A model generated the notes under the pieces. It worked only from the letters and a program-made list of their open reading frames with translations, was not told where the DNA came from and did not search any database. Shown here piece by piece: positions 9,755 to 20,147 of a DNA stretch of 64,000 nucleotides. Made by a program: the position numbers and the translations under genes. Each line of letters begins with the position of its first letter. Position 1 is the first letter of the stretch. Source of the stretch: Geitlerinema sp. PCC 7407 (GTDB lineage: Bacteria > Cyanobacteriota > Cyanobacteriia > PCC-7407); NCBI RefSeq assembly GCF_000317045.1, contig NC_019703.1:1786501-1850500 (forward strand), in the 5' to 3' direction.

Positions 9755-10159
9755 GGTTTTTGCCGAGGAACCTAGCAGCGAAACCCGAGCCACCTGCCAC
9801 AGGTCGAGAGCCTCAGGCGCGCCACACCATGCGGGTCGGTGTTTAGAGCTAGGTCGTCAGCACCGAATCCCTCGCAAAGGAGACTAGGGAATGGGAGGCC
9901 ATGGAGGCAAACTTACGACACTGGGCCAGCTCAAGTCTTCTGTCACGAGATACAAATTACCGAGTTCTCTAGAGCCGAAGTGTCCTGAGCCTTTGGGGCG
10001 GCAGGGCTCAGCGGATCGCGCGTATTGTGCTGGGGGGCTGACTCGCGATTTTTGGCCAACAGAATTTTGGTCCATTGACCGGGGCGGTTTTGGGAACTGC
10101 CCAAGCTCAGGGTTCCGTCGTTGACGCCCAAAACCAACAGCAGAGCCCCAAGATCTACC
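9755..10159. other. 405-bp gap with no convincing gene
   Basis: Upstream region of the GAF histidine kinase and downstream of rluE. Short open frames (for example 9943-10137 minus) lack family features and a ribosome site. One hairpin is visible (CTGAGCC 9985-9991 with GGCTCAG 10005-10011) but without a T-run. Confidence 0.5.
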
Positions 10160-10792
10160 CTAGGAGCGATCGCCCCGGGGACGCGACCCTCGGGCTCGGC
10201 TCACAGGCCGCTTTCCCAGGGACTTTAGCGCCGCTAGCTCTGGGGCGCTGAGGTCGCGCCATTGCCCCGGCGCTAGGCCCTCCAGCCGCAGGTCCCCGAT
10301 GGCAAAGCGCACCAGACGCAGGGTCGGGAAGCCCACCGCCGCCGTCATCCGGCGCACCTGGCGGTTTCGCCCCTCGGTCAGCGTGATCTCTAGCCAGGCC
10401 GTGGGGATCTCTTTTCGGTAGCGGATGGGGGGCTCGCGGGGCGGCAGAGGGGGCTCCTCGGGCAGCAGACGGGCGATCGCCGGTTTGGTGCGGTAGTCCT
10501 GGATCGTCACGCCCTGCTGTAGCTGAGCCAGGGCCTCAGCATCGGGGCAGCGCTCCACCTGCACCCAGTAGGTGCGGGGATGCTCAAAGCGCGGATCGCT
10601 GAGGCGGTGCTGGAGACGCCCGTCGCTGGTCAGGAGCATCAGGCCCTCGCTGTCGCGATCGAGGCGGCCCACCGGATACACGTCCGGCACCGGGATGTAG
10701 TCGCTGAGGGTGCCGCGATCGCCTTCTTCGCGATCGGTGAACTGGCTCAGGACGTTGTAGGGCTTGTAAAAGAGCAAATAGCGGTGGGACAC
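10160..10792 (-). CDS. rluE: 23S rRNA pseudouridine synthase, RluE type
   Basis: 210 residues, RsuA/RluB/E/F family without the N-terminal S4 domain, like RluE. The catalytic aspartate lies in [40 protein letters not shown] is the second family signature. RluE makes pseudouridine at position 2457 of 23S rRNA in E. coli; the same site is assumed here. The C-terminal tail is Arg-rich. Downstream of the CHASE2 kinase on the same strand with a 93-bp gap. Confidence 0.88.
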   Translation of the reverse strand: MSHRYLLFYKPYNVLSQFTDREEGDRGTLSDYIPVPDVYPVGRLDRDSEGLMLLTSDGRLQHRLSDPRFEHPRTYWVQVERCPDAEALAQLQQGVTIQDYRTKPAIARLLPEEPPLPPREPPIRYRKEIPTAWLEITLTEGRNRQVRRMTAAVGFPTLRLVRFAIGDLRLEGLAPGQWRDLSAPELAALKSLGKRPVSRARGSRPRGDRS

Positions 10793-10885
10793 GATGATCT
10801 TGGCAACGGTGGCAGGGAAACAGCAAAGCTTCCAGTTTATCGCCTGCTCAGGGATCGCCTGCTTGACCCAATATCTTTGTGAGCG

Positions 10886-13800
10886 CTAGACCGGGGTGAG
10901 GTGGCGCAGGGCGACGACCACCTGCGCATATTCCTGCTGGGCGGCGGGCCAGTGGGTCTCGGCTTCGGCGAACTGGCCGGTGCGAGCGCAGGTCTCGAGG
11001 GCCTGGCAGTGGTGGCTGAGGGCGATCGCCCCCACGAGGCGACTGGTGGACTTGAGGGTGTGGGCGGCTTGCTGGAGGGCGGCGGCGTCTTGCTCGGCGA
11101 TCGCCTTTTGCATCGCCTCCAGCAGGGTTGGCGCCTCGGCCAGATACTCCGCGATCGCCCCCAGCACAAAGTCCTCGCCCAGCTCGCGCAGCTCCGCCAG
11201 CAGCGCCGGGTCGATCGATCCCTCCCCAGGCAAGGCAGGGACCGCGATCGGGGACGCTAGCCCCACGCCGCAGCGGTTGAGGGCTGCCACCAGGGCGCTG
11301 ATCTGGAGGGGCTTGCTGACGTAGTCATCCAGGCCCGCCGCCAGACAAGCTTCGCGGTCTTGGACCAGGGCATTGGCCGTCATGGCGATCAGGCGGGGCC
11401 GCCCGTGGGGCCAGCGCTTCAGGACGGCCTGGGTCACCGCGAACCCGTCGAGCTCGGGCATCTGCATGTCCAGCAGCACCACGTCATAGACCTGCTGCTC
11501 CAGCGCCTCCAGGACCGCTCGCCCGTGGTCCACCACGTCTGCTTCGTAGCCCAGACGCCGCAGGAGCTGGGTCGCGACTTTTTGATTGAGCCGGTTGTCG
11601 TCGGCCAGCAAAATCCGCAAGGGATGGTGCTGGCCCATCTGGCGATCGGCGCTCAGAGAAAAGACCTGACTCGGTCGGCGGCGGGTCCGGTCGTGCATCA
11701 GCAGCCCCACCAGCGCGTCGTACAGGTGGGACTGCTTCACCGGCTTCATCAGGACGCTGATGCCTTCGGAATATGCGCTGTCGGGGACGCCGCCTAGGAC
11801 CTGCTCCGTGGGGCGCAGCAGCACCCCCGGCAGGCCCGGATCCACTAGGGATCGCAGCTTGGCCATCAGCGTCGCGTCGCTCATGGCCGACTGCTGGCAG
11901 GACACCACCAGCAGATCGCAGAGGTTGCCGCCCTTGACCCAGGCGATCGCCTCCTCCGGTGAGCCTAGGGCCGTCACTGCCATGCCCCAGGACTCCCCCT
12001 GGAGCACCAGCAGCCGCCGATGCACCGGATTGTCATCCACCACCAGCAAATGGCGATCGCGCAGTTGCAGCAGGTTATCGTCCTCCAGCGGCGCGTCTGC
12101 TGGGGCCTGCACCACCAGGGTGAAGAAAAACGTCGAGCCCTGATTGACCTGGCTTTCCACCCACATCCGGCCCCCCATCAGCTCGCTGAGGGACCGGCTA
12201 ATCACCAGGCCCAGCCCGGTTCCCCCGTATTGGCGGCTGACCGAAACATCGGCCTGGGAAAACGCGTGAAACAGGCGATTCATTCGCTCGGGGGGAATGC
12301 CGATCCCGGTATCGCGCACCGAAAACTGCAGCTCGTACCAGGGATCCGTTGCCGCTGCCCAGGAAGGGGGCGATCGCCGCTGGGCTCCCGACGGCGCAAA
12401 CAGCAGCCGATTCGCTCCCACCGACACCACCACCTCCCCTTGGTGGGTAAACTTGAGCCCGTTGCCCACCAGATTCACCAAGATCTGGCGCAGCCGCCCC
12501 GCGTCTCCATAAATCACCGACGGCACCTCCCCCGCCAGGATGTAGGCCAGCTCCAGCCCCTTTTCCTCCGCCTGCTGGGCCAGCAGATCCAGGGCCGCCT
12601 CGATCCCCAGCCGCAGCTCAAAGGGCTGAAGCTCCAGCTCCAGCTTGCCGGCCTCCAGCTTGGAGAAATCCAGAATCTCGTTGACCAGATCCAGCAGGGC
12701 GTTGCCGCTGCCGCGAATAATTTCCACAAACTGGCGCTGCTGGGGCGAAAGCTCCGTCTCCAGCAGCAGCCCTGTCAGGCCAATTACCGCATTCATGGGC
12801 GTGCGGATCTCGTGACTCATGGCCGCAAAAAACTGGCTGCGCGCTTGCAGCACCGCCCTGAGCTGCATTCGCTCATAAAAAATCACCGCCATGCTGGTAA
12901 TGCCCAGGGTGTGCAGGGGCATGACGATGGGAACGCGGTAGTTTGCCAAGAAAAGGCCCGCGCTCAGCAGCCCCCAGCCCAGGCTCAGCCCGCCCCACAG
13001 CATCAGCTGGCGCTGGACCTTTTGGCGCATCAGCAGCAGACTGTAGAGCGGCCCCAGACCCAGCAGCAAAATCCCCTGCGCCCGGAAGCCCACGGGGCGC
13101 AGCCAGTTTTGTTGCAGGATGCTGGAGAGGGCGGCGGCGTGGAGGCTCACCCCGCTGGTGGGCGGCATCTGGTCGAAGGGGGTCGACAGGGCATCGATGC
13201 CAGCGGCGTCGACTCCTACCAGGACGATCTTGTTGCGAAAGGCCTTGGGGGGGACAACGCCCCGCAGCACCGCCTCAAAGGAGTAGTGGGGCGATCGCGC
13301 GACGGGGCCGGGCCAGTTGACCCACAGCATTTGCCGCACATTGGGGAGGGGGATGACCTCGGTGGTGAGGCTGTAGGCATTGATGGTGGCCAGGCTCAGG
13401 GAAGGGACGCCTTGGTGGATCAGGTCAACTCGGCGCACGAGGCCATCGCTGTCTTGCTGGCGGCGGATGTGGCCCAGGGCGATCGCCTCTTCGGCGAGCT
13501 CGGGCCGGGGGAACAGGGGCAGTCCTTGGTAGTCCCAGGCGCTGGCGAGGATGACGTTGCCCTGGTTGGCGATCGCCTGTCCCAGCGCCTCGTCGTCGGG
13601 AGTCGGCTCTGCCCACAGCACGTCGAAGGCGATCACGCTGGGCTGCGCTTCCTCTAGTTGCTCCAAAAGCTGGGTGTAGTAGGAGCGCGGCAGCGGAAAG
13701 CGGCCCAATCGGCTGAGGGTGGGCTCATCAATTTTGATAGTGACCAGCCGCTCATCCCACGGGATCGGGCCGCGCAGGCTGTACAGGACCCGGTCTACGG

Positions 13801-14014
13801 CGTTTTCCCAGGGCTGCCAGACTCCCAGTGCCCCCAGGCCGACCACCGCCAGGGACACGAGGCCGCCGGGCAGCGATCGCCGGACGCCCAGGGGAATATC
13901 AATCGGGTAGTGTTCTCGCAGGTGCTGCCACTGCTCGGACCAGGACGTGCCTGCGCCAGGGCGATCGCCCTGTTTCCGAAAGACCGTCCAGTCCCTAGGG
14001 AAGCGCCAGTTCAT
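10886..14014 (-). CDS. CHASE2 hybrid histidine kinase with two receiver-like domains and Hpt
   Basis: 1042 residues. Order: N-terminal membrane segment ([17 protein letters not shown]), extracytoplasmic CHASE2 sensor ([18 protein letters not shown] to [13 protein letters not shown]), two or three membrane segments, HisKA with [15 protein letters not shown], HATPase with [13 protein letters not shown], receiver 1, receiver 2 and a C-terminal Hpt with [14 protein letters not shown]. Receiver 2 keeps its phosphoacceptor in [10 protein letters not shown]; receiver 1 reads LLVVSCQQS where that aspartate should be and is probably a pseudoreceiver. The longer frame to 14047 begins with TTG, so the ATG at 14014 is preferred; it overlaps the end of the FecR gene by 20 bp, implying coupled translation. 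FecR-CHASE2 pairs are common in cyanobacteria. Confidence 0.92.
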   Translation of the reverse strand: MNWRFPRDWTVFRKQGDRPGAGTSWSEQWQHLREHYPIDIPLGVRRSLPGGLVSLAVVGLGALGVWQPWENAVDRVLYSLRGPIPWDERLVTIKIDEPTLSRLGRFPLPRSYYTQLLEQLEEAQPSVIAFDVLWAEPTPDDEALGQAIANQGNVILASAWDYQGLPLFPRPELAEEAIALGHIRRQQDSDGLVRRVDLIHQGVPSLSLATINAYSLTTEVIPLPNVRQMLWVNWPGPVARSPHYSFEAVLRGVVPPKAFRNKIVLVGVDAAGIDALSTPFDQMPPTSGVSLHAAALSSILQQNWLRPVGFRAQGILLLGLGPLYSLLLMRQKVQRQLMLWGGLSLGWGLLSAGLFLANYRVPIVMPLHTLGITSMAVIFYERMQLRAVLQARSQFFAAMSHEIRTPMNAVIGLTGLLLETELSPQQRQFVEIIRGSGNALLDLVNEILDFSKLEAGKLELELQPFELRLGIEAALDLLAQQAEEKGLELAYILAGEVPSVIYGDAGRLRQILVNLVGNGLKFTHQGEVVVSVGANRLLFAPSGAQRRSPPSWAAATDPWYELQFSVRDTGIGIPPERMNRLFHAFSQADVSVSRQYGGTGLGLVISRSLSELMGGRMWVESQVNQGSTFFFTLVVQAPADAPLEDDNLLQLRDRHLLVVDDNPVHRRLLVLQGESWGMAVTALGSPEEAIAWVKGGNLCDLLVVSCQQSAMSDATLMAKLRSLVDPGLPGVLLRPTEQVLGGVPDSAYSEGISVLMKPVKQSHLYDALVGLLMHDRTRRRPSQVFSLSADRQMGQHHPLRILLADDNRLNQKVATQLLRRLGYEADVVDHGRAVLEALEQQVYDVVLLDMQMPELDGFAVTQAVLKRWPHGRPRLIAMTANALVQDREACLAAGLDDYVSKPLQISALVAALNRCGVGLASPIAVPALPGEGSIDPALLAELRELGEDFVLGAIAEYLAEAPTLLEAMQKAIAEQDAAALQQAAHTLKSTSRLVGAIALSHHCQALETCARTGQFAEAETHWPAAQQEYAQVVVALRHLTPV

Positions 14015-14849
14015 AGGTCTGACGCTTGCCCAAGGGTGTAATGACAATGGCGGTGATGCGACCGTTGCGCAGCGGAGCTTCCAGGCTAAATTGGCCGTCC
14101 GGCGGCACCACCTGGGGCTGGTCCTCGATCAGCAGCAGATTGACCGGGTCGAGTCGGCCCACGATGCGGGCGGCCCGGCCTCCCTGGGCCGACTCGATCT
14201 GCTGAAGGTCCAGCCGGGGATCATCCCGCAGGGGGACGGGCGGGGTCGGCGGCTCCCCGGGCACGATCAGGGTTTGCAGGTTGGCCCCTACGGCCACCGT
14301 TGCCCCCTCGGCTGAGGCGTCTACGCGGCCCTCCAGGGTGGCCACGCCGGTTTTGCCGTCGGGCTGCACGCTCACGCCAAACTCAGTTCCCCGCACGCCG
14401 CTCAGGCCAGCGGGCGTCTCCACCTCCAGGCGCGATCCCCGCCGATTGAAGGGGCGCACCCGCAGCCGGGCCTGACCGCCAGAGACCTGGAGGCGGGTCA
14501 CGCGGCCCCCGTCGGGGGCCATGCGCATTTCCTGGACCCGCAGGGCGGTGTTTTCAGACACATCGATAAAGCCGATGCCCGTATCCACAGCGAGCACGCT
14601 GCGCGATCGCTGGCCGGTTTGCAGGCCGTCGCCCACCTGCTGGAGCCGCTGGCCCACCTGGCCCGGCAGCCGCTGGCCCCGCTGCAAAAAGGTGACCTGG
14701 CCCACCACTTGGCGCACCTCCAGCCAGCGATCGGGTCGGACCTGGAGCTCGCGCGATCGCCCTGCCGGGACGCCCACGACCGTCGCCGCTGCTAGGGTCA
14801 GGGCTGCGATCGCAACGAACGGCAACTTCGGACGAGACAGAAAACCCAT
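13995..14849 (-). CDS. FecR domain-containing exported protein
   Basis: 284 residues with a hydrophobic N-terminal signal or anchor ([20 protein letters not shown]), then a FecR-type beta domain ([50 protein letters not shown]). Such domains act in the periplasm, often with CHASE2 sensors; the CHASE2 kinase gene begins inside the end of this gene, so the two products probably work together in sensing. It starts 22 bp after citramalate synthase on the same strand. Confidence 0.85.
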   Translation of the reverse strand: MGFLSRPKLPFVAIAALTLAAATVVGVPAGRSRELQVRPDRWLEVRQVVGQVTFLQRGQRLPGQVGQRLQQVGDGLQTGQRSRSVLAVDTGIGFIDVSENTALRVQEMRMAPDGGRVTRLQVSGGQARLRVRPFNRRGSRLEVETPAGLSGVRGTEFGVSVQPDGKTGVATLEGRVDASAEGATVAVGANLQTLIVPGEPPTPPVPLRDDPRLDLQQIESAQGGRAARIVGRLDPVNLLLIEDQPQVVPPDGQFSLEAPLRNGRITAIVITPLGKRQTYELALP

Positions 14850-14871
14850 GGGCGCGCCAGACGGTAAAACG

Positions 14872-16509
14872 TTAAGAAGACTGGGGACTGAGGACAGGAG
14901 CTGCCTGATTTTGCAGCAAGAGGCCGTATTCTAGCCCCTCAACTACAGCTTGATAGGATGCTTCAATGATATTGCCGGAGACGCCGACCGTTGTCCAACG
15001 CTGGTGGCCGTCGCTGGACTCGATGAGGACGCGGGTTTTGGCGGAGGTGCCCGCTCCGCCGTCGAGAATGCGCACTTTGTAGTCCGTCAGATAAAACTGG
15101 GCGATCGCCGGATAAAAGTTTTGCAGCGCCTTGCGCAGCGCCCCATCGAGGGCCGACACGGGGCCATTGCCTTCTGCGACTTCCAAAAACGTCTGGTCCT
15201 GGATCTGCACCTTGATCGTCGCCAGAGAGTGGGTCTGCCACGGATCGCTGCCCGGCACCATTTCACAGTGCACCTGGAACCCCAGCACCCCAAAGAACCG
15301 GGGGCGATCGCCCATGGCCTCTCGCATCAGCAGCTCAAAGCTCGCCTCTGCCCCCTCAAACTGGTAGCCTTCGCTCTCGAGGACCTTGAGGCGCTGGAGA
15401 ATCTGGCGGCTGGTGGGGTCTTGCTTGTTGAGCTCGATGCCAAAGCCGCGGGCCTTGGCCAGAATATTGCTCAGGCCCGACTGGTCCGAGATGACGATGC
15501 GGCGACGGTTGCCCACAGTCTCGGGGGGCAGGTGCTCGTAGGTCAGGGGGTTGCGCTCGACAGCGCTGACGTGGATGCCGCCCTTGTGGGCAAAGGCCGA
15601 GAGCCCCACAAAGGGCGCGTGGTCGTCGGGGGCCAGATTCACCACTTCGCTGACAAAGCGGCTGGTTTCGGTCAGCTGGCTGAGCTGGTCAGGGCTGATG
15701 CAGTCGTAGCCCAGCTTGAGCTGCAAATTGGGAATCAAGGAGCAAAGATTGGCGTTGCCGCAGCGCTCCCCGTAGCCGTTGATGGTGCCTTGGACCATGC
15801 GCGCGCCGTCGAGGACAGCGGCGATCGCATTAGCGACGGCGGTCCCAGAATCGTTGTGGGTGTGGATCCCCAGGCGGGGGTGATCCGAGTCCGGCGCGAG
15901 ATCCAGCGCTTGGCTGACAGCCTGGACGATCTGGGCGATCTCGTGGGGCAGGGTGCCGCCGTTGGTGTCGCACAGAACCAGCCACTCCGCCCCCGCCTCC
16001 AGGGCCGTGCGCAGGGTGGTCAGGGCGTAGTCTGGGTTGCGCTTGTAGCCATCAAACCAGTGCTCGGCGTCGTAGATGATCCGCCGCTCGCGATCGCGCA
16101 GATAGGTGATCGTGTCCTGGATCATGGCCAGGTTTTCGTCCAGGGTGGTCTTTAGCCCCTCGGTGACGTGGAGATCCCAAGACTTGCCAAATAGCGTGAC
16201 CCAGCGGGTGCCCGCCGACAGGATGGGCTGGAGCATGGGGTCGGTGGCGGCGGTCGTACCGGGGCGACGGGTGGAGCAAAAGGCGACCAGCTCCGCCTGG
16301 GTGAGGGGATTTTCGTGGAAGTGCCAGAAAAACTGGATGTCCTTGGGATTGGCGCCGGGCCAGCCCCCCTCGATGAAGGGAATGCCGAGGCGATCGAGGC
16401 GCTGGGCGATCCGGAGCTTGTCGTCGAGGGAGAGAGACAGGCCTTCGCGCTGGGCGCCGTCCCGCAAGGTTGTGTCGTAAAGCCAGAGGCGACGAGGCGT
16501 GGAAGTCAT
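14872..16509 (-). CDS. cimA: Citramalate synthase
   Basis: 545 residues, the long cyanobacterial CimA form of the isopropylmalate/homocitrate synthase family. It condenses pyruvate and acetyl-CoA to (R)-citramalate, giving a threonine-independent route to isoleucine. Visible: LYDTTLRDGAQREG (metal and catalytic site), LCDTNGGTLP, GIHTHNDSGTAVAN, GTINGYGERCGNAN, and a C-terminal LeuA-type allosteric domain (residues ~430-540). The frame extends to a GTG at 16560, but the ATG at 16509 begins MTSTPRRLWLYDTTLRDG, as expected for the family. Divergent from the ferredoxin gene across 178 bp. Confidence 0.94.
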   Translation of the reverse strand: MTSTPRRLWLYDTTLRDGAQREGLSLSLDDKLRIAQRLDRLGIPFIEGGWPGANPKDIQFFWHFHENPLTQAELVAFCSTRRPGTTAATDPMLQPILSAGTRWVTLFGKSWDLHVTEGLKTTLDENLAMIQDTITYLRDRERRIIYDAEHWFDGYKRNPDYALTTLRTALEAGAEWLVLCDTNGGTLPHEIAQIVQAVSQALDLAPDSDHPRLGIHTHNDSGTAVANAIAAVLDGARMVQGTINGYGERCGNANLCSLIPNLQLKLGYDCISPDQLSQLTETSRFVSEVVNLAPDDHAPFVGLSAFAHKGGIHVSAVERNPLTYEHLPPETVGNRRRIVISDQSGLSNILAKARGFGIELNKQDPTSRQILQRLKVLESEGYQFEGAEASFELLMREAMGDRPRFFGVLGFQVHCEMVPGSDPWQTHSLATIKVQIQDQTFLEVAEGNGPVSALDGALRKALQNFYPAIAQFYLTDYKVRILDGGAGTSAKTRVLIESSDGHQRWTTVGVSGNIIEASYQAVVEGLEYGLLLQNQAAPVLSPQSS

Positions 16510-16687
16510 GAAGCGTACCACGGGAAGCGATAAAGAGTACGGACGGAGACGGGCACTCACCCAGGGGCAGAAAAGGCGCTATCGAAGGCAGGTCGCCGGG
16601 GAACTCAGGCCCGCAGAAACCGCGACCGCAGCGGACAGCGATAGAATCAAAGACGGAATATTTACAGGGTAACTGGACAACGAAGGA

Positions 16688-17026
16688 ATGCCTAAGGTAA
16701 CCGCCCAGGGAAAAACGTTTGAGTGCGATCGCGGCGCGAATTTGCGCCAGGTATTGCTGCAAAACGGCGTGGCGCTGTACAACGGCCAAGCGAAGGTGAT
16801 CAACTGTCACGGCATTGGCACCTGCGGCACCTGCGCGGTGGCCATCGAGGGAGAGGTGTCCGAGGCAAATTGGCGAGATCAGGCCCGGCGATCGCTGCCG
16901 CCCCACTCCCCGGCCCAAAATCGCCGTCTAGCCTGCCAAACGCAAGTTTTGGGCGACATAACCGTGACCAAGTACGACGGATTTTGGGGACAGGGAACGG
17001 CGATCGCCTGGACCCCGGAGGGCTAG
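16688..17026 (+). CDS. 2Fe-2S ferredoxin, plant-type fold
   Basis: 112 residues. The cluster ligands are visible as INCHGIGTCGTCAVAIEG plus RRLACQTQV, a C-x5-C-x2-C ... C pattern, which is close to but not the same as the C-x4-C-x2-C spacing of photosynthetic PetF. It is therefore one of the non-PetF cyanobacterial electron carriers rather than the main photosynthetic ferredoxin; its partner is unknown. A GAAGGA sequence directly precedes the start. Confidence 0.85.
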   Translation: MPKVTAQGKTFECDRGANLRQVLLQNGVALYNGQAKVINCHGIGTCGTCAVAIEGEVSEANWRDQARRSLPPHSPAQNRRLACQTQVLGDITVTKYDGFWGQGTAIAWTPEG

Positions 17027-17152
17027 ACTGAAGGCAGCAGGCTGATCCGCTGGGCGTCTCGATCCCCTAGTCTTGGGTGCCCGAAGCCTCCCCTCGTTGC
17101 CCCCGCCGCGGCTGGGAGTGGTCTGTCAGCGGCGAACCAAGCAAACATTGTC

Positions 17153-17530
17153 ATGAACTCCAAACAATTAGCGGTCGTGGTTTTTGTGCTGCTGGCTGGG
17201 TTCATCGGAGCCGCGATCGCCATTCGCTATCCCTCCCGCAACAGCGCCAACCAGATCAGCCCAAGTCCCGACCCCGCAGCGCCCCTCCAGAGCCCCGCCG
17301 CCAGTCCCGACGGCACGACGGTGCCCCGCGCCTTTGACAAGCTGCCCTCGGCCATGACGGCCAGCACCTCAGGGACTCAGCCTGTGACCTCCCAGCCAGC
17401 GACGGTGCCGTCGGTCCAGTCGTCCCCCGCCACAACGCCTCCCGCGAATCCCTCCCCGAGCCCCTCTCCCAGCCCTTCCCCGACGCCTCGCTCTAGCCCC
17501 AGTCCGCCGGGCGTCCGGGCTTTGTGGTAG
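17153..17530 (+). CDS. Small Pro/Ser-rich protein with one N-terminal membrane segment
   Basis: 125 residues: one hydrophobic helix (LAVVVFVLLAGFIGAAIAI) followed by a low-complexity Pro/Ser/Thr tail ending in PSPSPSPSPSPTPRSS. No domain recognised. It may be a membrane-anchored, extracytoplasmic linker-like protein, or a lightly constrained frame; the clear membrane helix at an ATG start makes a real gene more likely. Lies between the ferredoxin and thiO-thiG on the same strand. Confidence 0.5.
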   Translation: MNSKQLAVVVFVLLAGFIGAAIAIRYPSRNSANQISPSPDPAAPLQSPAASPDGTTVPRAFDKLPSAMTASTSGTQPVTSQPATVPSVQSSPATTPPANPSPSPSPSPSPTPRSSPSPPGVRALW

Positions 17531-17636
17531 GATTTGCCCCCGCAGTCGCGCCCTCGAAGGCTTTCCCTAGAACGCTTTCGGCGGAACTGGTGCGGTCTGC
17601 GCCTGAATTTCCCTGTGACAACTGCCCTAGGCCGAG

Positions 17637-19598
17637 ATGAGTACAACGTGTGACTTTTTGATCATTGGTGGCGGCATCACCGGCTTGGCGATCGCCGTTG
17701 AACTGAAGCTGCGCGGCGCGGCGGTGACCGTCCTCAGCCGCAGCTTTGCTGAGGCGGCGACCCAGGCCGCCGCTGGCATGCTGGCCCCCCGCGCCGAAGG
17801 CCTCGAAGCGGGGCCGATGCTGGATCTGGGCCTGGGTAGCTTGGCTCTGTACCCGGACTGGGTCAGCAAGCTAGAAGAGGTGAGCGGCCTCGAGACGGGC
17901 TACTGGCCCTGCGGCATTTTGGCGCCGGTGTACGACGCGCCGAGCCAGGAGGACGCCGGGGACTGGCTCGATCGCGCAGCCATCGACACCTACCAGCCGA
18001 ACCTCGGCGAGGCGGTGGTGGGGGGCTGGTGGTATCCCGAAGAAGGCCAGGTGGACAACCGAGCCCTGGCGCGATCGCTGCGGGCCACCGCCGAAGCCCT
18101 GGGGGTCGAGATTCGCGAAGGGGTGAGCGTGACGGCCCTCCAGCAGCGCCACGATCAGGTCACGGGGCTGCACACCTCCGCCGGACTGCTGACGGCCAAC
18201 CACTACATTTTGGCTGCCGGTGCCTGGGCGCGATCGCTCCTGCCCCTGCCCGTCCATCCCCGCAAAGGCCAGATGATGGCTCTGCGAGTCCCCGCGACGC
18301 TGCCCGAGCTGCCCCTCCAGCAGGTGCTCTTTGGCCCTGGCCTCTATGTGGTGCCGCGCCGCGATCGCCGCATCGTCATCGGCGCTACCAGCGAAGACGT
18401 CGGCTTCACGCCCCACAACACCCCCGCTGGCGTCCAGACCCTCCTGGCAGGGCTGCATCGCCTCTTCCCCGCCCTAGCCGACTACTCCATCGAAGAGCTG
18501 TGGTGGGGATTTCGGCCCACGACCCCTGACGAAGGCCCCATTCTGGGGCCGAGCCAGTGCCAAAACCTGACCCTTGCCACGGGGCATCACCGCAACGGCA
18601 TCCTGCTGGCCCCCATCACGGCGCGCCTGATCGCGGACTGGGTCGAAAAAGGCCACGCCGATCCCCTGCTGACGGCGTTTCGGTGGGACCGCTTCCGGTC
18701 GGCAGCGTCTCCGGCTGCCCCGACAATCTCTCCGCGTCCTGTGCAATTTGCTGAACCTTCTTCTTCTCCTATGCAAACGCTTCCTCGCTCCTCCGCTGCT
18801 CTGACCGATTCGCCCCTGGTGATTGCTGGGCGGACCTTCACCTCTCGCCTGATGACCGGCTCTGGCAAGTACCGCAACTTCGAAGACATGCGGGCCAGCA
18901 TCGCGGCGAGCGGCTGCGAAATCGTCACCGTGGCGGTGCGCCGCGTCCAGACCAACGCGCCGGGCCACGAAGGACTGGCCGAGGCCCTCGACTGGAGCAA
19001 GATCTGGATGCTGCCCAACACGGCGGGCTGCCAAACCGCCGAGGAAGCGATCCGGGTGGCCCGTCTGGGCCGAGAAATGGCCAAACTCCTGGGCCAGGAG
19101 GACAACAATTTTGTGAAGCTCGAAGTGATTCCCGACAGCAAGTACCTGCTGCCGGACCCCATCGAGACCCTGAAGGCCGCTGAGCAGCTGGTGAAAGAGG
19201 GCTTTGCAGTGCTGCCCTACATCAACGCCGATCCGCTCCTGGCCAAGCATCTGGAGGATGCGGGCTGCGCCACGGTCATGCCCCTGGGTTCGCCCATCGG
19301 CTCGGGCCAGGGCATCAAGACCTTGGCCAATATTCAGATCATCATCGAGAACGCCCGGGTGCCGGTGGTGGTGGACGCGGGCATCGGGACGCCCAGCGAG
19401 GCGGCTCAGGCCATGGAGGCGGGGGCCGACGCGCTGCTGATCAACACGGCGATCGCCCAGGCAGCCAATCCGCCCGCCATGGCGCGGGCCATGGGACTGG
19501 CAGCGGAGGCGGGGCGGCTGGCCTACCTGGCGGGCCGAATCCCGGTGCGGGCGATCGCCAGCGCTAGCTCGCCGCTCACGGGCACGATCACCAGCTAG
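17637..19598 (+). CDS. thiO/thiG: Bifunctional glycine oxidase / thiazole synthase (ThiO-ThiG fusion)
   Basis: 653 residues joining two thiamine enzymes. Residues ~1-365 are ThiO, a flavoprotein that oxidises glycine to dehydroglycine (FAD motif [37 protein letters not shown]). A Ser/Pro-rich linker (~365-390) leads to ThiG, residues ~395-653, which builds the thiazole phosphate from that product ([33 protein letters not shown] with the Schiff-base lysine, and [18 protein letters not shown]). This fusion is known in cyanobacteria. No TPP riboswitch was recognised upstream. The stop is 3 bp from that of the convergent YjbQ gene. Confidence 0.95.
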   Translation: MSTTCDFLIIGGGITGLAIAVELKLRGAAVTVLSRSFAEAATQAAAGMLAPRAEGLEAGPMLDLGLGSLALYPDWVSKLEEVSGLETGYWPCGILAPVYDAPSQEDAGDWLDRAAIDTYQPNLGEAVVGGWWYPEEGQVDNRALARSLRATAEALGVEIREGVSVTALQQRHDQVTGLHTSAGLLTANHYILAAGAWARSLLPLPVHPRKGQMMALRVPATLPELPLQQVLFGPGLYVVPRRDRRIVIGATSEDVGFTPHNTPAGVQTLLAGLHRLFPALADYSIEELWWGFRPTTPDEGPILGPSQCQNLTLATGHHRNGILLAPITARLIADWVEKGHADPLLTAFRWDRFRSAASPAAPTISPRPVQFAEPSSSPMQTLPRSSAALTDSPLVIAGRTFTSRLMTGSGKYRNFEDMRASIAASGCEIVTVAVRRVQTNAPGHEGLAEALDWSKIWMLPNTAGCQTAEEAIRVARLGREMAKLLGQEDNNFVKLEVIPDSKYLLPDPIETLKAAEQLVKEGFAVLPYINADPLLAKHLEDAGCATVMPLGSPIGSGQGIKTLANIQIIIENARVPVVVDAGIGTPSEAAQAMEAGADALLINTAIAQAANPPAMARAMGLAAEAGRLAYLAGRIPVRAIASASSPLTGTITS

Positions 19599-19601
19599 GG
19601 A

Positions 19602-20039
19602 CTACTCGCCCGAGACCTGCACCCAGACGGTGCGCTGGCGGGGACCGTCCAGGTCCAGCATCAGGACCGACTGGTAGGTGCCCAGGCCCAAAGCCCCCTC
19701 GATCACCGGGATCACCTCGCTGGTGTTGAGGGTGATGGCCATCAGGTGGGAGTGGGCGTTGATGGGCTCATCGGGGGGCACGTCCCGCAGGTGCAGGTCG
19801 TTGTGCCGATAGCGATCGCCCGCCGGAGCCAGCTTGCGCAGATAGATCTGGATATCGTCTAGGAGCCGCTCCTCGTCTTCGTTGATGGTGAGGGCGGTGG
19901 TCGTATGCCGCGCAAAAACCAGCACCTGGCCATTGCGCACGCCGCTCTCTTTTAGAAGGCGCTGGAGCTGGGGCGTCAGGTTGTGAATCGTGATGCCGGG
20001 GCCGGTTTCGATCTTGAGCTGGTGGTTAACAATCGTCAT
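19602..20039 (-). CDS. YjbQ/UPF0047 family protein (secondary thiamine-phosphate synthase type)
   Basis: 145 residues from the ATG at 20039 (MTIVNHQLKIETG); the frame is open to 20132, but the extra part lacks family similarity. Family features are VFARHTTTALTINEDE, HNDLHLRDVPPDEPINAHSH and LGTYQSVLMLDLDGPR with conserved His residues. Some members have weak thiamine-phosphate synthase activity; the true role is debated. Its position back to back with thiO-thiG is suggestive of a thiamine link but is not proof. The aminotransferase gene lies 108 bp upstream on the same strand. Confidence 0.85.
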   Translation of the reverse strand: MTIVNHQLKIETGPGITIHNLTPQLQRLLKESGVRNGQVLVFARHTTTALTINEDEERLLDDIQIYLRKLAPAGDRYRHNDLHLRDVPPDEPINAHSHLMAITLNTSEVIPVIEGALGLGTYQSVLMLDLDGPRQRTVWVQVSGE

Positions 20040-20147
20040 GGTGATCGCAATGGTGATCGCAGGAAAACAAAAGCTGGGCGCGATCGCCGTTGGCAACGCG
20101 CCCCAGAGCCACCCTACGCCATTCCCCAGCACCAGAAAATCCCTGGC

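Noticed and set aside
9884-10137. Three overlapping ~60-77-residue frames in the gap after rluE
   Set aside because: No ribosome site and no similarity to anything recognised; mutually overlapping on both strands.
12020-13657. 545-residue plus-strand frame opposite the CHASE2 kinase
   Set aside because: Low-complexity Gln/His-rich translation, antisense to a certain gene.
14950-16155. 401-residue plus-strand frame opposite cimA
   Set aside because: Antisense shadow without recognisable domain.
17531-17636. TPP riboswitch before thiO-thiG
   Set aside because: The conserved CUGAGA and ACCUGAUCUGG-type elements are not present.
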